This document shows positions 16,795-25,358 of a stretch of 64,000 nucleotides of DNA, piece after piece. The position numbers and the translations under genes are program-made. This DNA is from JACQFK01 sp041482015 (GTDB lineage: Bacteria > Planctomycetota > MHYJ01 > JACPRB01): assembly GCA_041482015.1 (NCBI GenBank), contig JBGPCZ010000008.1, positions 1-64,000 of the forward strand. Reading direction: 5' to 3'. Positions within the stretch are counted from its first letter, which is position 1; each line of letters opens with the position of its first letter. The notes beneath the pieces were generated by a model. The model saw only the letters and a program-made list of their open reading frames with translations, was not told the origin of the DNA and made no database searches.

Positions 16795-18783
16795 CTACTT
16801 CACCAGGACGTAGTCGAGGGCCATCTTGTGGAGCCCGGAGCCGGGCCCCCACTCGCGCGCCAGCGCGTTGGAACCCACGATGAGGAACTCCAGCTCGTTC
16901 GCCCCCCGACGGAGATCGACGCCTCTGAACTCGATTTCGCCGGTGAGGAGGTCGGCGTCGTAGAGGTCGAGCGCCGGCGCGATCGTGACGCCGTTCACCG
17001 AGACCTTGAAGATCCCGTGGTCGGACGCGCGCGTGAGCGCCAGCACGAGCGTGCGCGCGCCCGCTTCCCCCGACTCGAACTGCAGGCGGAGCCGGTCCCC
17101 GGGCTTCACCTCGCGGCCCCACCAGAGTTGCGAGGTCCCGCTCCACCGCCCGCGCCAGAACTGCTGGTGGCTGTCGTAGAGTTTCGAGATCGGCCGGGCG
17201 CCGGTCGCCTCGAGCACGGTGAGGTTCTCCCCCTCCTGCGCGCCGGCCACGGCGACCGGGCCGGACTCGCGGGGCGAGGACGGCTCCCGCGGCTCGAAGG
17301 AGGCGGGATCGTGGAGGAACGTGGCGGGGCCGAGAGGGGTCCACGCGGCGTCGCCCTCGGCCTTCCAGGAGAGCTGCAGCACCTCCTGCTCCGTCGTGTG
17401 GTAGTACTCCAGCGCGATCGGGTGCCTTCCCTTCTGGAGCGCGACGGTGCCCGTGTCCGTCGAGGGCGGATGGAACCCCCAGTTGGTGATGACCGTCGCG
17501 CCGTCGATGCGGAGCCGGACCCCTTCCTTGCTCAGGGTCTGGAAGACGTAGGTCGCGCTCCTCGGGACGTCGAGCAGCCCCGTCCAGCGGAGCGAGACCC
17601 AGTAGCGCGGCCCTTCCGGCCAGAGCGGCTGCCCGCCACTCTCGAACGCGGGCCGGGCGTCGATACGCCGGAGGCCGAGGGCGTTGAAGTTCGTGCCGCT
17701 GTAATACTCCGCGATCGCGCCGGCGCGGGGCGGGACGGCCGGGATCCCGGCCCGCCTCTTCGACTCCCTGAAGAACATCGTCGCCGCGAGCGCGAGGAGG
17801 ACGACGACGGCGGCGACGGCGGCCCGGCGCATCGCCTGCTTCGTCCGCAGGACCCTCCAGGCGCGTGGCACGACGACCTTGAAGTCCTCGCCGCGGAGCC
17901 ACTTGGCCAGGTCCTCCGCGAACGCCTGGGCGGTGGGGTAGCGGTCCTCGCGATCCTTCGAGAGCGCGATGAGGCAGATGGTCTCCAGGTTCTTGAAGAG
18001 AACGGGATTGATCTGGACCCGGCTGAAACGCGAGGGCGGCACGACCGGCTCGTTCACTGCGCGGGTCATGATCTCGAAGGAGGAGTCGCCCGTGAACGGC
18101 CGCCGGCCCGCGAGCACCTCGTAGAGGAGCACGCCCAGCGCGTACACGTCCGTGCGCCGGTCCACGTCCTTCCGCCCCTGCACCTGCTCGGGGCTCATGT
18201 AGTAGGGCGTCCCCACGGCCATCCCCGTCGCGGTGAGGGCGGGCCCGTCGTCGGCACCCTTGGCCAGGCCGAAGTCGGTCAGCCGCGGCCGGAGGTCCCG
18301 GTCGATCAGGACGTTCTCGGGCTTGAGATCGCGGTGGACCACGCCGTGCTCGTGGGCGTGGTGGGCCGCGAGCGCGATGTCGCGGATCAGCCCGACGTGT
18401 TTCTGGACGGTGAGCGACGCCTGCTTGCGCCACTCGGACAGGGGCACGCCGCGGACGAACTCCATCGCGATGTAGCGGCGTCCCTCGAGGATGCCGGCCC
18501 CGAGGATCCCGACGATGCCGGGGTGCGCGGGGATCGTGGCGGCGAGGCGCGCCACGCGGAGGAAGCGGTCCTCCGAGGGTTTCGACTCCCGCGGGTCAAG
18601 GACGGGCGGCGAGTTCAGGAGCTTGATTGCGACCGTGCGGTCCGTGGAGGTGTCGATCCCCTCGTAGACGACCCCCATCGCGCCGCGACCGATCTCGCGG
18701 ACCAGGGTGAATTTTCCGAGCGGGGGGAATTGGCGTGGAAAGAGAGTATCGGAAGGATGCTGCCCGTGCCTCGAGTCACCCAA
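16795..18783 (-). CDS. Membrane Ser/Thr protein kinase with extracytoplasmic PA14 domain
   Basis: A 662-residue Hanks-type kinase. The Gly-rich loop 'IGRGAMGVVYEG' lies at 31-42, catalytic Lys54 in 'VAIKLL', the 'HRDLKPEN' loop at 150-157, 'DFGLAKG' from 170, and the activation segment 'GTPYYMSPEQ' near 191-200. All catalytic residues are present, so it should be active. A single membrane helix follows at about 321-338. Outside it is a PA14-like domain (about 355-480; 'AIAEYYSGTNFNALG', 'KEGVRLRIDGATVITNWG', 'LEYYHTTEQEVLQLSW'), then a C-terminal beta-rich domain ending 'HKMALDYVLVK'. PA14 domains often bind carbohydrate, so it may couple sensing of surface glycans to phosphorylation; substrates are unknown. 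Such kinase-membrane-sensor proteins are frequent in Planctomycetota. Confidence 0.93.
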   Translation of the reverse strand: MGDSRHGQHPSDTLFPRQFPPLGKFTLVREIGRGAMGVVYEGIDTSTDRTVAIKLLNSPPVLDPRESKPSEDRFLRVARLAATIPAHPGIVGILGAGILEGRRYIAMEFVRGVPLSEWRKQASLTVQKHVGLIRDIALAAHHAHEHGVVHRDLKPENVLIDRDLRPRLTDFGLAKGADDGPALTATGMAVGTPYYMSPEQVQGRKDVDRRTDVYALGVLLYEVLAGRRPFTGDSSFEIMTRAVNEPVVPPSRFSRVQINPVLFKNLETICLIALSKDREDRYPTAQAFAEDLAKWLRGEDFKVVVPRAWRVLRTKQAMRRAAVAAVVVLLALAATMFFRESKRRAGIPAVPPRAGAIAEYYSGTNFNALGLRRIDARPAFESGGQPLWPEGPRYWVSLRWTGLLDVPRSATYVFQTLSKEGVRLRIDGATVITNWGFHPPSTDTGTVALQKGRHPIALEYYHTTEQEVLQLSWKAEGDAAWTPLGPATFLHDPASFEPREPSSPRESGPVAVAGAQEGENLTVLEATGARPISKLYDSHQQFWRGRWSGTSQLWWGREVKPGDRLRLQFESGEAGARTLVLALTRASDHGIFKVSVNGVTIAPALDLYDADLLTGEIEFRGVDLRRGANELEFLIVGSNALAREWGPGSGLHKMALDYVLVK

Positions 18784-18873
18784 GTACCACTCCTGCCCGG
18801 TGGAGACGTGCGCCCGCTACCCATTCATGATGCTAGCTCGATCGGGGTTTGGAAGCAAAAGAAATAAAAGAGA

Positions 18874-18903
18874 TGAACTGCTTTGAACTGCTTTGAACTG
18901 CTT
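18874..18903. repeat. Short tandem repeat (10-base unit, three copies)
   Basis: The unit TGAACTGCTT occurs three times in succession immediately downstream of the gene ending at 18908, within a 124-base A-rich gap. It looks like simple slippage expansion; no function is apparent. Confidence 0.8.
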
Positions 18904-18907
18904 TGAC

Positions 18908-19555
18908 CTACGTCGAGATCGCGAGGACCTCGACGCGCGTGCCCAGGATCTCCTCGATCGCGGGGAGGAACCCCTCGTCCTTGATGGCCTCGCGGTCGTC
19001 CTCCACCTCGTGGAGCCAGCCCCGGTTCCCCGTGAAGGCGATGGAGAGCTGCGCGAGCCGGACGCCGCTGGTCATGCGGAGCTCCTGGGCCGCCGTCTTC
19101 GCGCCGCACGCGCAGGGGACGGGACGGCCGGAGACGCGGATGTCGTCGAGCAGGTCGCGGATGCTCGCCAGCCGCGCCCCGCACGCCCCGCAGTGGGCGT
19201 CCTCGTACTCCCAGTCGCCGTAGGGGAAGGGCGAGCCGTGGAGGTGCATCTTGATCTCGTCGGCCGAGTAGAGCTCGTCGTCATCCGGCGCGTCGGGCTC
19301 GCGGCCGAAGAGGGTGTCGCTCAGCGCGCCCGCGAGCGAGACCGTGCACTCGGAGCTGCCCTCCTTCGACGCGGCGGCCGCGCGGAGGTGCTGGACGGCG
19401 TTCTCGATCGGCAGCTCCTCCTCGCCGTCCACGGTGAACGTCTCGGTGATCTGGAGCTGGTCGACCAGGAACTTGAGGAGCGCCTCGACCTGCTCGTTCG
19501 TCGGCCGGTAGTCGCAGTCCCGCGGCACGATGTACAGGTCGTACCCGTGGATCAT
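18908..19555 (-). CDS. Hypothetical protein with C-terminal zinc-ribbon cysteines
   Basis: A 215-residue soluble protein, read from the ATG at 19555 ('MIHGYDLYIVPRDCDYRPTN'), which follows a purine-rich GGAAAGGAAGC. The N-terminal part is acidic and helical ('EQVEALLKFLVDQLQITETF'). Around residues 122-150 four cysteines form 'HCGACGARLASI...VPCACGAKT', a probable zinc site. The C-terminal part ('LAQLSIAFTGNRGWLHEVED') appears to be a mixed alpha/beta fold. I do not recognise the family and see no catalytic motif. It has no operon partner: the kinase is on the same strand but 124 bases away with its own start region, and the peptidase at 19676 is divergent. Confidence 0.8.
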   Translation of the reverse strand: MIHGYDLYIVPRDCDYRPTNEQVEALLKFLVDQLQITETFTVDGEEELPIENAVQHLRAAAASKEGSSECTVSLAGALSDTLFGREPDAPDDDELYSADEIKMHLHGSPFPYGDWEYEDAHCGACGARLASIRDLLDDIRVSGRPVPCACGAKTAAQELRMTSGVRLAQLSIAFTGNRGWLHEVEDDREAIKDEGFLPAIEEILGTRVEVLAIST

Positions 19556-19675
19556 GGAGCTTCCTTTCCTGGTGCCCGCGCGATGAAGCGCCCTCTGACA
19601 GGATAGCCCCGCGCGGCGCGCGGCGTCAAGGAACTGGAGCCGGCGCGGCCCGCATGGTAGAGTGTCCGCGGAGAG

Positions 19676-20383
19676 ATGGAGAGCCGCGAGATCGACTTGG
19701 ACGGCCGGCGCGTCCCCTACGCGCTCCGCCGGAGCGGCCGCGCCCGCTGGATCCGCGCCGAGATCGGCTTGCGGACCGGGCTGCGCGTGACGCTCCCCGC
19801 GGCGATGGACCTCTCCGCCGCCGACTCCTTCCTCCGCTCCCGCCGGCGCTGGATCGTCCGCGTCCTCCGGAAGTTCGAGCGCCTCGCCGCGATCGTCCCC
19901 GACCGGCCGCTTTCCCACGGGACAACCGTCCCGTTCCTCGGGCGCGACCTGGCCCTGGACGTCTCGGTCGGCGATCCGGGCGTCGAGCGGCGGGGTGATT
20001 CGCTCGCCGTCCGCGTCCGCCGCCGGACGAGGGGTCCGGTGGCCGCGGCCCTCGAGTCGTGGTACCGCGCCGAGGCCGCGAGGGCGTTCGACTCGTGGAC
20101 CCGCGGGCTCGGGGCGCTCCACGGCCTGCTCTTCAAAAGGATCGTGATCGGCGACCAGAAGAGCCGCTGGGGGACGTGCTATTCGAACGGCACGCTCTCG
20201 TTCAACTGGCGGCTGATGCTCGCGCCCGAGCCGGTGGCCCGCTACCTCGCCGCGCACGAGCTGTCGCACGTCGCCGTCCCGGACCACTCACCGCGCTTCT
20301 GGTCGAAGGTCGGCGAGCTGTGCCCCGGCTGGCACGAGCCGGAAACCTGGCTCCGCAAGCTCGGCGCCTCCCTCGTCCTCTGA
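19676..20383 (+). CDS. YgjP-like (DUF45) zinc metallopeptidase family protein
   Basis: A 235-residue protein of the YgjP/WLM-type family. The N-terminal half 'RRVPYALRRSGRARWIRAEI' is the usual beta-rich start. The C-terminal half holds the fixed motifs 'KSRWGTCYSNGTLSFNWRLM' and the zinc site 'AAHELSHVAVPDHSPRFW' (HExxH plus a distal His). The active-site residues are all present and the length is typical. Physiological substrates of this family are poorly known. The TGA stop is the start of palindrome A2, which also supplies the stop of the converging gene at 20411. Confidence 0.9.
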   Translation: MESREIDLDGRRVPYALRRSGRARWIRAEIGLRTGLRVTLPAAMDLSAADSFLRSRRRWIVRVLRKFERLAAIVPDRPLSHGTTVPFLGRDLALDVSVGDPGVERRGDSLAVRVRRRTRGPVAAALESWYRAEAARAFDSWTRGLGALHGLLFKRIVIGDQKSRWGTCYSNGTLSFNWRLMLAPEPVARYLAAHELSHVAVPDHSPRFWSKVGELCPGWHEPETWLRKLGASLVL

Positions 20384-20413
20384 TAAGCCGAGTGCGCCGC
20401 ACTCGGCTTATCA
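20381..20413. repeat. Palindromic element, family A copy 2, shared by two converging genes
   Basis: Perfect 15-base arms (TGATAAGCCGAGTGC and its complement) around GCC. The left end TGA is the stop of the peptidase gene, and the right end, read on the minus strand, is the TGA stop of the gene at 20411. One 33-base element therefore ends both genes and probably folds as a bidirectional terminator-like hairpin. Confidence 0.9.
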
Positions 20414-21946
20414 CCTGCCGAGCGGTACCTCGCGGAGCTCGCCGCGGAGCGAGACCGTGACGCTGTACGTCGAGACCTTCTCGAGGCGGACGCCGTCAAC
20501 GACGTCGCCGACGCGGCAGGTCTTGCTGTTGATGACGGCGGTCGAGGTGTCGCGCACGAATCGGACGCTGTGGCTCACGCCGGCGGCAATCTCGATGGAG
20601 ATCGGCTCCTCCGAGCGGGAGATCACCGTGCCGCTCACGACAAGCGGAATCTTCGCGAGCTCGGCGCGCGTCCGGCAGCGCGCCACCATCGGCCCGGCCT
20701 GGGAGATCCAGGCGGCCACTTCCTCCGACTCGGGGCGAAGCTCGAACTCGATCCGCCGGCCCTGGTCCTTGAGGGCGCGCACTTCGCGCTCGAGGGCGCC
20801 CGCATCCGTCCGCTGGTGGGCCTCGAGGAGGCGGACGTTGCAGCGGCGGGCGTCGGCCAGCGCGCGGGCCGCGCCGTCCCACGCCGCCTCGGCGGCATTT
20901 CTCACGCGGTCCGCCTCGACCACCATGTCATCGCGCCCGAGGGCGCGGGCCTTCTCGCGGACCGCCTTCCAGAGTTGGAGCAGCTTCAGATAGGCCTCGG
21001 GCTTGCCGGCGGCCTCCATCCCCTCGAGCTCCTTCAAGTCCCTCTTCGCGTCCGCGAGCGCCGACATAAGCCCGTCCGCGGAGACCCTGGGCCCCGGCGT
21101 CTCGTCGGGGAAGGGCGTCGAATCCCCCTTCCGTGCCTTTGCGTGCTCAAAGGGGTCGTGGCGGTCCGACCGGTGCATGTTGACGGCGGCCTTGAACGCC
21201 GCCAGGTCGTCCTCCACCAGCGCGATTTTAGCGCCGCCGCGCATCGCGATCTCCACGATCCGGCCGTACTTGTCCACGAGGGCGCTCGACCAGGTCGCGT
21301 CCGGGTGGGAGGCCGCGGGCGGCTTGAGGAACCGGACGGGCGTGAGCATCTTCGCGGCGCCCATCACTTCCTTCCGGACCGGCGCCCCGACGTCGAAGGT
21401 CATCTCGACGTCCACGCGGCCCTCGGCCAGCGGTGAGAGGAGGCGTGCCGAGCGGCGGCCTTCCTTCGCCAGCATCCCGTTCTGACGCATCGAGTAGAAG
21501 GAGAATGTCGGGAGGGCAAAGAGGTCGGTGTCGGCCGGGATCTCCACGGTCCGATCGCCGACCGCGAGGGTGCGCTTCTCCTCCGCCGTCGCGATGGAGA
21601 AATCCCGGCTACCCTCGACGTGAGACAGGAGGGTTCTCGGAAGGAACGCCTCGTCGAGCGACGCCTGGACGTCGCGGAACTCCACCAGGTCCGCCGTCCG
21701 CGTCGCGTCCTTCGGGTCCGGGATGTCGAGGATGAAGTCGACGCGGTACGAGTAGGTCCAGTGGTCCCGGACCCGCTCGAGCTTCTCGCGAACGTAGCCC
21801 TTGTTCTTTCCGTCCTGCACGACCTTGTACCAGGACTCGACGCCGTCGAGGATCGTCGCGCGATCGTCCTGGGCCGGGGCGAGGAAGCAGGCGAGGGCCG
21901 CGAGCAAAGTCGACATGGATACTCCGTTCAAATTCTCTCTGTGCAT
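20411..21946 (-). CDS. Secreted protein of unknown function
   Basis: A 511-residue exported protein. I choose the ATG at 21946 because GGGGAGG sits at good distance before it; the ATG at 21916 ('MSTLLAALACFLAPAQ') would leave just the hydrophobic signal core. The first 250 residues of the mature part ('ILDGVESWYKVVQDGKNKGY', 'YRVDFILDIP', 'VDKYGRIVEIAMRGGAKIAL') resemble the layout of proteins that handle a substrate-like beta domain. A central helical region (about 290-430) is rich in Ala/Glu/Arg. The last 80 residues ('VVSGTVISRSEEPISIEIAA') look like a small beta-barrel. No catalytic motif is recognised. It is divergent from the PHP hydrolase at 21988 with about 40 bases between, so they may share a regulatory region. 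Confidence 0.82.
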   Translation of the reverse strand: MHRENLNGVSMSTLLAALACFLAPAQDDRATILDGVESWYKVVQDGKNKGYVREKLERVRDHWTYSYRVDFILDIPDPKDATRTADLVEFRDVQASLDEAFLPRTLLSHVEGSRDFSIATAEEKRTLAVGDRTVEIPADTDLFALPTFSFYSMRQNGMLAKEGRRSARLLSPLAEGRVDVEMTFDVGAPVRKEVMGAAKMLTPVRFLKPPAASHPDATWSSALVDKYGRIVEIAMRGGAKIALVEDDLAAFKAAVNMHRSDRHDPFEHAKARKGDSTPFPDETPGPRVSADGLMSALADAKRDLKELEGMEAAGKPEAYLKLLQLWKAVREKARALGRDDMVVEADRVRNAAEAAWDGAARALADARRCNVRLLEAHQRTDAGALEREVRALKDQGRRIEFELRPESEEVAAWISQAGPMVARCRTRAELAKIPLVVSGTVISRSEEPISIEIAAGVSHSVRFVRDTSTAVINSKTCRVGDVVDGVRLEKVSTYSVTVSLRGELREVPLGR

Positions 21947-21987
21947 GGTACACCTCCCCGGGCGGGGACGTAAGAGCAATCGGAGGG

Positions 21988-23472
21988 ATGCCCATGTCCA
22001 GCCTCGTCCGCGCCGCCGTCGTGCTCGCCCTCGCGCTCGTCCCCGCCCGCCCCGATCCCTTCCGGATCGAGCTCACGGTCGTGGACGAGGCCACGAAGAA
22101 GCCCGTGGCGTGCCGCTTCCACGTGCTCGACGCGACGGGGAAACCGGTGAAGCCTCCAGGCCTCCCGTTCTGGCGCGATCACTTCGTCTGCGCGGGCTCG
22201 GCGACCCTCGACCTGCCGACGGGTGAGTACTCTTATGAAGTCGAACGCGGCCCGGAGTGGTCGCGCGCCCCGGGCACGTTCAACGCGGCGATCCAGAAGA
22301 GGGAGATCGTCCTCAAGAGGATTGCCGATCTGAAGGTCGACGGCTGGTGGTCGGGTGATCTCCACATCCACCGCGCGCTCGAGGAGGCGGAGCTCCACGC
22401 CTCGGCCGAGGATCTCCACATCGCGCCGGTGATCACGTGGTGGAACAAGACCAACCTGTGGGCGTCGAAGCCGGCTCCCCCGGAGCTTCTCCGTCGCACC
22501 GCCGACGGACGATTCATCTTCGCGATGGCGGGCGAGGACGAACGCGAAGGCGGCGCGCTCCTCTACTTCCACCTGCCGAAGCCTGTCCCGATCACGGCGG
22601 CCTCGCGCGAGCACCCGTCTCCCATGACCTTCCTCGAGGAGGCGCGGAAGACGCCGGGCGCGCACGTCGACATCGAGAAGCCGTTCTGGTGGGACGTCCC
22701 GGTCTGGGCGTCGATCGGAAAGGCCGACACCATCGGAATCGCGAACAACCACATGTGCCGGAGCCAGATGTACGAGAACGAGGCGTGGGGCCGGCCGCGC
22801 GATGCGAAGCGGCTGCCCGCCCCGCGGGGCAACGGCTTCTGGACCCAGGAGATCTACTATCACCTTCTGAACTGCGGCCTCCGCATCCCGCCGTCGGCAG
22901 GCAGCGCCTCGGGCGTGCTCCCCAACCCGGTCGGGTACAACCGTGTCTATGTCCACGTCGGGCCCGAACTGACGTGGGAGAAATGGTGGGAGGGGCTGCG
23001 CGCGGGGCGGTCGTTCGTGACCAACGGGCCGCTCCTCGAGGTCACGGCGAACGGAAGGCCGCCCGGGAGCGTCTTCCTGGAGACCAAGGAGCTGGCGCTG
23101 AAGGCGACGGTCGTCTCGAACGATCCGGTCCGGGCCGTCGAGATCGTCCGGGACGGAAAAGTGGAGAGGTCGGTCTCCCCGCAGGACCTGGGGACGCTCA
23201 CGTTCGACCGCAGCGGCTGGTTCCTCGTCCGCTGCTTCGCGGAGACCGACAAGACCTTCCGCTTCGCCTCGACGGCCCCGTTCTACGTGGAGATCGGCGA
23301 CGCGAAGCGCCGCGTGAGCCGCGCGTCGGCGAAGTTCTTCGTCGACTGGGTCGACGAGCGCCGGGGCCGGATCAAGGAGACGGACGAGATGAAGCGCGCG
23401 GAGGTGATGCGCTTCCACGACGAGGCGCGCGCCTTCTGGGCCGCGCTCCTCGAGAAGGCCGACGCGGACTGA
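21988..23472 (+). CDS. CehA/McbA-type PHP-superfamily metallohydrolase, secreted
   Basis: A 494-residue protein with signal peptide 'MPMSSLVRAAVVLALALVPA'. After a small beta domain comes 'VDGWWSGDLHIHRALEEAEL', the metal-binding HxH start of the CehA/McbA branch of the PHP superfamily. 'GIANNHM' and 'LRAGRSFVTNGPLLEVT' are the later conserved blocks of this branch. Characterised members hydrolyse carbamate or phosphate esters, but PVC bacteria have many uncharacterised paralogues, so the substrate is open. A second member lies at 43641. It converges with the SulP gene, with six bases between their stops. Confidence 0.85.
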   Translation: MPMSSLVRAAVVLALALVPARPDPFRIELTVVDEATKKPVACRFHVLDATGKPVKPPGLPFWRDHFVCAGSATLDLPTGEYSYEVERGPEWSRAPGTFNAAIQKREIVLKRIADLKVDGWWSGDLHIHRALEEAELHASAEDLHIAPVITWWNKTNLWASKPAPPELLRRTADGRFIFAMAGEDEREGGALLYFHLPKPVPITAASREHPSPMTFLEEARKTPGAHVDIEKPFWWDVPVWASIGKADTIGIANNHMCRSQMYENEAWGRPRDAKRLPAPRGNGFWTQEIYYHLLNCGLRIPPSAGSASGVLPNPVGYNRVYVHVGPELTWEKWWEGLRAGRSFVTNGPLLEVTANGRPPGSVFLETKELALKATVVSNDPVRAVEIVRDGKVERSVSPQDLGTLTFDRSGWFLVRCFAETDKTFRFASTAPFYVEIGDAKRRVSRASAKFFVDWVDERRGRIKETDEMKRAEVMRFHDEARAFWAALLEKADAD

Positions 23473-23478
23473 CCTCCG

Positions 23479-25272
23479 TCAGGCGGGCTTCGGGGGAGTG
23501 GGCTGGAGGCGGATGCTCGATCCCTTGCCGTCCTTCCTCTCCTCCAGGTATTCCTCCGCGGTCGAGAGCGCGGTGTGGATGTCGGGCCGCATCCGAAGGC
23601 GGGTGAAGCGGGCTTTCACGTTGCCCTTGCGGAGGAGCTGCCGGGGCTGGCGCTGGAGCCCGGCGATCACCGTCAGGCACTTGTAGTGATCGAGGCGTTC
23701 CAGGGCGCTCTCGAGCGCGACCAGGCCCGTCGCGTCCATGTCGGGTACCTGCTCCATTCGAAGGATGACCACCCTGGCCTTGTCGGCGATGACGCCCAGC
23801 GTCGCCATGGCTTTCTGGGCGGCGCCGAAGAAGAGCGGCCCGGCGATGTCGTAGACGAAGACGCCGTCGGGGATCGACCGGGGGATCGCCGGGTGGACGC
23901 CCTGGTGAAGTTTCGTCCGGGTGAGGAGCGCCATCCGGCGCATGAACAGGAGCGCCGCGAGCACGATCCCCGTCGTGACCGAGATCACCATGTCGGTCGC
24001 GACGGTCAGGCCGAAGCAGACCAGCAGGATGGCGACGTCGTTCCGCGGGGCGACTTTCACGATGTGGATGAAGTGCTTCGCCTCGGACATGTTCCAGGCC
24101 ACGAGCATGAGGAGCGCCGCGAGGGACGCCATGGGCAGGTAGCCGATCAGGGGCGCAAGGGCGAGGATGGCGACGAGGATCGTCGCCGCGTGGACGATCG
24201 AAGCGACGGGGGTCCGGGCGCCCGAGCGGATGTTGGTGGCGGTCCTCGCGATCGCCCCGGTCGCCGGGATGCCGCCGAAGAAGGGGCAGACCAGGTTCGA
24301 GACCCCCTGGGCCAGGAGCTCCGCGTCGGGGTCGTGCTTGGTCCGCGCCATGCCGTCGGCGACCACGGCGGAGAGGAGCGACTCGATCGCCCCGAGCATC
24401 GCGATCGCGAAGGCGCCCGGCAGGAGCGCCTGGATCATGTGGAAATCGAGGTGGAAGGGCTTGCCGCCGGCGCCCCCGGCGTTCCAGGGAAGGATCGGTC
24501 GGGGCGGGGCCTGCGGGATCCCGTGGAACCGGCTGGTGATCGTATTCAGATGGACGTCGGGGAGTTGCTTCATGACCAGCCACGCGACGACGGCCGCGAC
24601 CGGGAGGGCGACGAGGGGGGCGGGGATCTTCTTGGTCACGCGGGGGAAGACGATGAGGATCGCGAGCGTCAGGAGCCCGATCCCCAGCTCCCACGAGCTT
24701 CCCGTGCCGCGGGAGAGCCACATCTCGTGGATGCGTTCGAAGAAATGGTCGGGGCTCTTGGCCATCGTTAGCCCGAAGAGGTCCTTGAGCTGCAGCGTTG
24801 CGATCACGGTCGCGATCCCCGCGGTGAAGCCGGTGGTGACCGGGTGGGGGATGAACTCGATCAGTTTCCCCAGGCGCAGGAGGCCCATGGTCACCAGGAT
24901 CGCGCCCCCCATGATCCCCGCGACCAGGAGCCCGGCGAGCCCGTAGTTCGCCACGATGGGAAAGAGGATCGGGACGAAGGCGGCGGTCGGGCCCGTCACC
25001 TGGCAGCGCGAGCCCCCGAGGACCGCGGCGAGAAAACCCGCCACGATGGCCGTGTAGAGCCCCTGCTGGGGGGGGGCCTGGACGGCGATGGCGAGGGCCA
25101 TCGAGAGCGGGAGCGCGACAACGCCGACGACCAACCCAGCCAGCACGTCGCTCCGGAACGTGGCGGCGGTGTATCCCTGCCGGATGGACTCGCGCAGGGC
25201 ACGGGCCGGCAAGGCCCGCAGGGGGATGTTCGACTCGGCGTCGCGGTACCGCGTCTCGGTGTGCTTCGTCAC
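23479..25272 (-). CDS. SulP-family anion transporter with STAS domain
   Basis: A 597-residue membrane protein. It has about 10-14 hydrophobic helices, beginning with 'FRSDVLAGLVVGVVALPLSM' and 'GGSRCQVTGPTAAFVPILFP', the signature SulP blocks. A C-terminal STAS domain follows (about 440-560; 'DGVFVYDIAGPLFFGAAQKA', 'VVILRMEQVPDMDATGLVAL'). SulP proteins carry sulfate, bicarbonate or other anions; nothing here settles which. The protein is full length. No sulfate-assimilation or carbonic anhydrase gene is adjacent. The gene is divergent from nadE with 86 bases between. Confidence 0.93.
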   Translation of the reverse strand: MTKHTETRYRDAESNIPLRALPARALRESIRQGYTAATFRSDVLAGLVVGVVALPLSMALAIAVQAPPQQGLYTAIVAGFLAAVLGGSRCQVTGPTAAFVPILFPIVANYGLAGLLVAGIMGGAILVTMGLLRLGKLIEFIPHPVTTGFTAGIATVIATLQLKDLFGLTMAKSPDHFFERIHEMWLSRGTGSSWELGIGLLTLAILIVFPRVTKKIPAPLVALPVAAVVAWLVMKQLPDVHLNTITSRFHGIPQAPPRPILPWNAGGAGGKPFHLDFHMIQALLPGAFAIAMLGAIESLLSAVVADGMARTKHDPDAELLAQGVSNLVCPFFGGIPATGAIARTATNIRSGARTPVASIVHAATILVAILALAPLIGYLPMASLAALLMLVAWNMSEAKHFIHIVKVAPRNDVAILLVCFGLTVATDMVISVTTGIVLAALLFMRRMALLTRTKLHQGVHPAIPRSIPDGVFVYDIAGPLFFGAAQKAMATLGVIADKARVVILRMEQVPDMDATGLVALESALERLDHYKCLTVIAGLQRQPRQLLRKGNVKARFTRLRMRPDIHTALSTAEEYLEERKDGKGSSIRLQPTPPKPA

Positions 25273-25358
25273 AAAAGGTCTTCCAGATCAAGCAAGGGGC
25301 GCCGGAGCTTACCACGAAACGGCCGCGATTGCCAGAGCTGGTTTGCTATGATGCCGCC

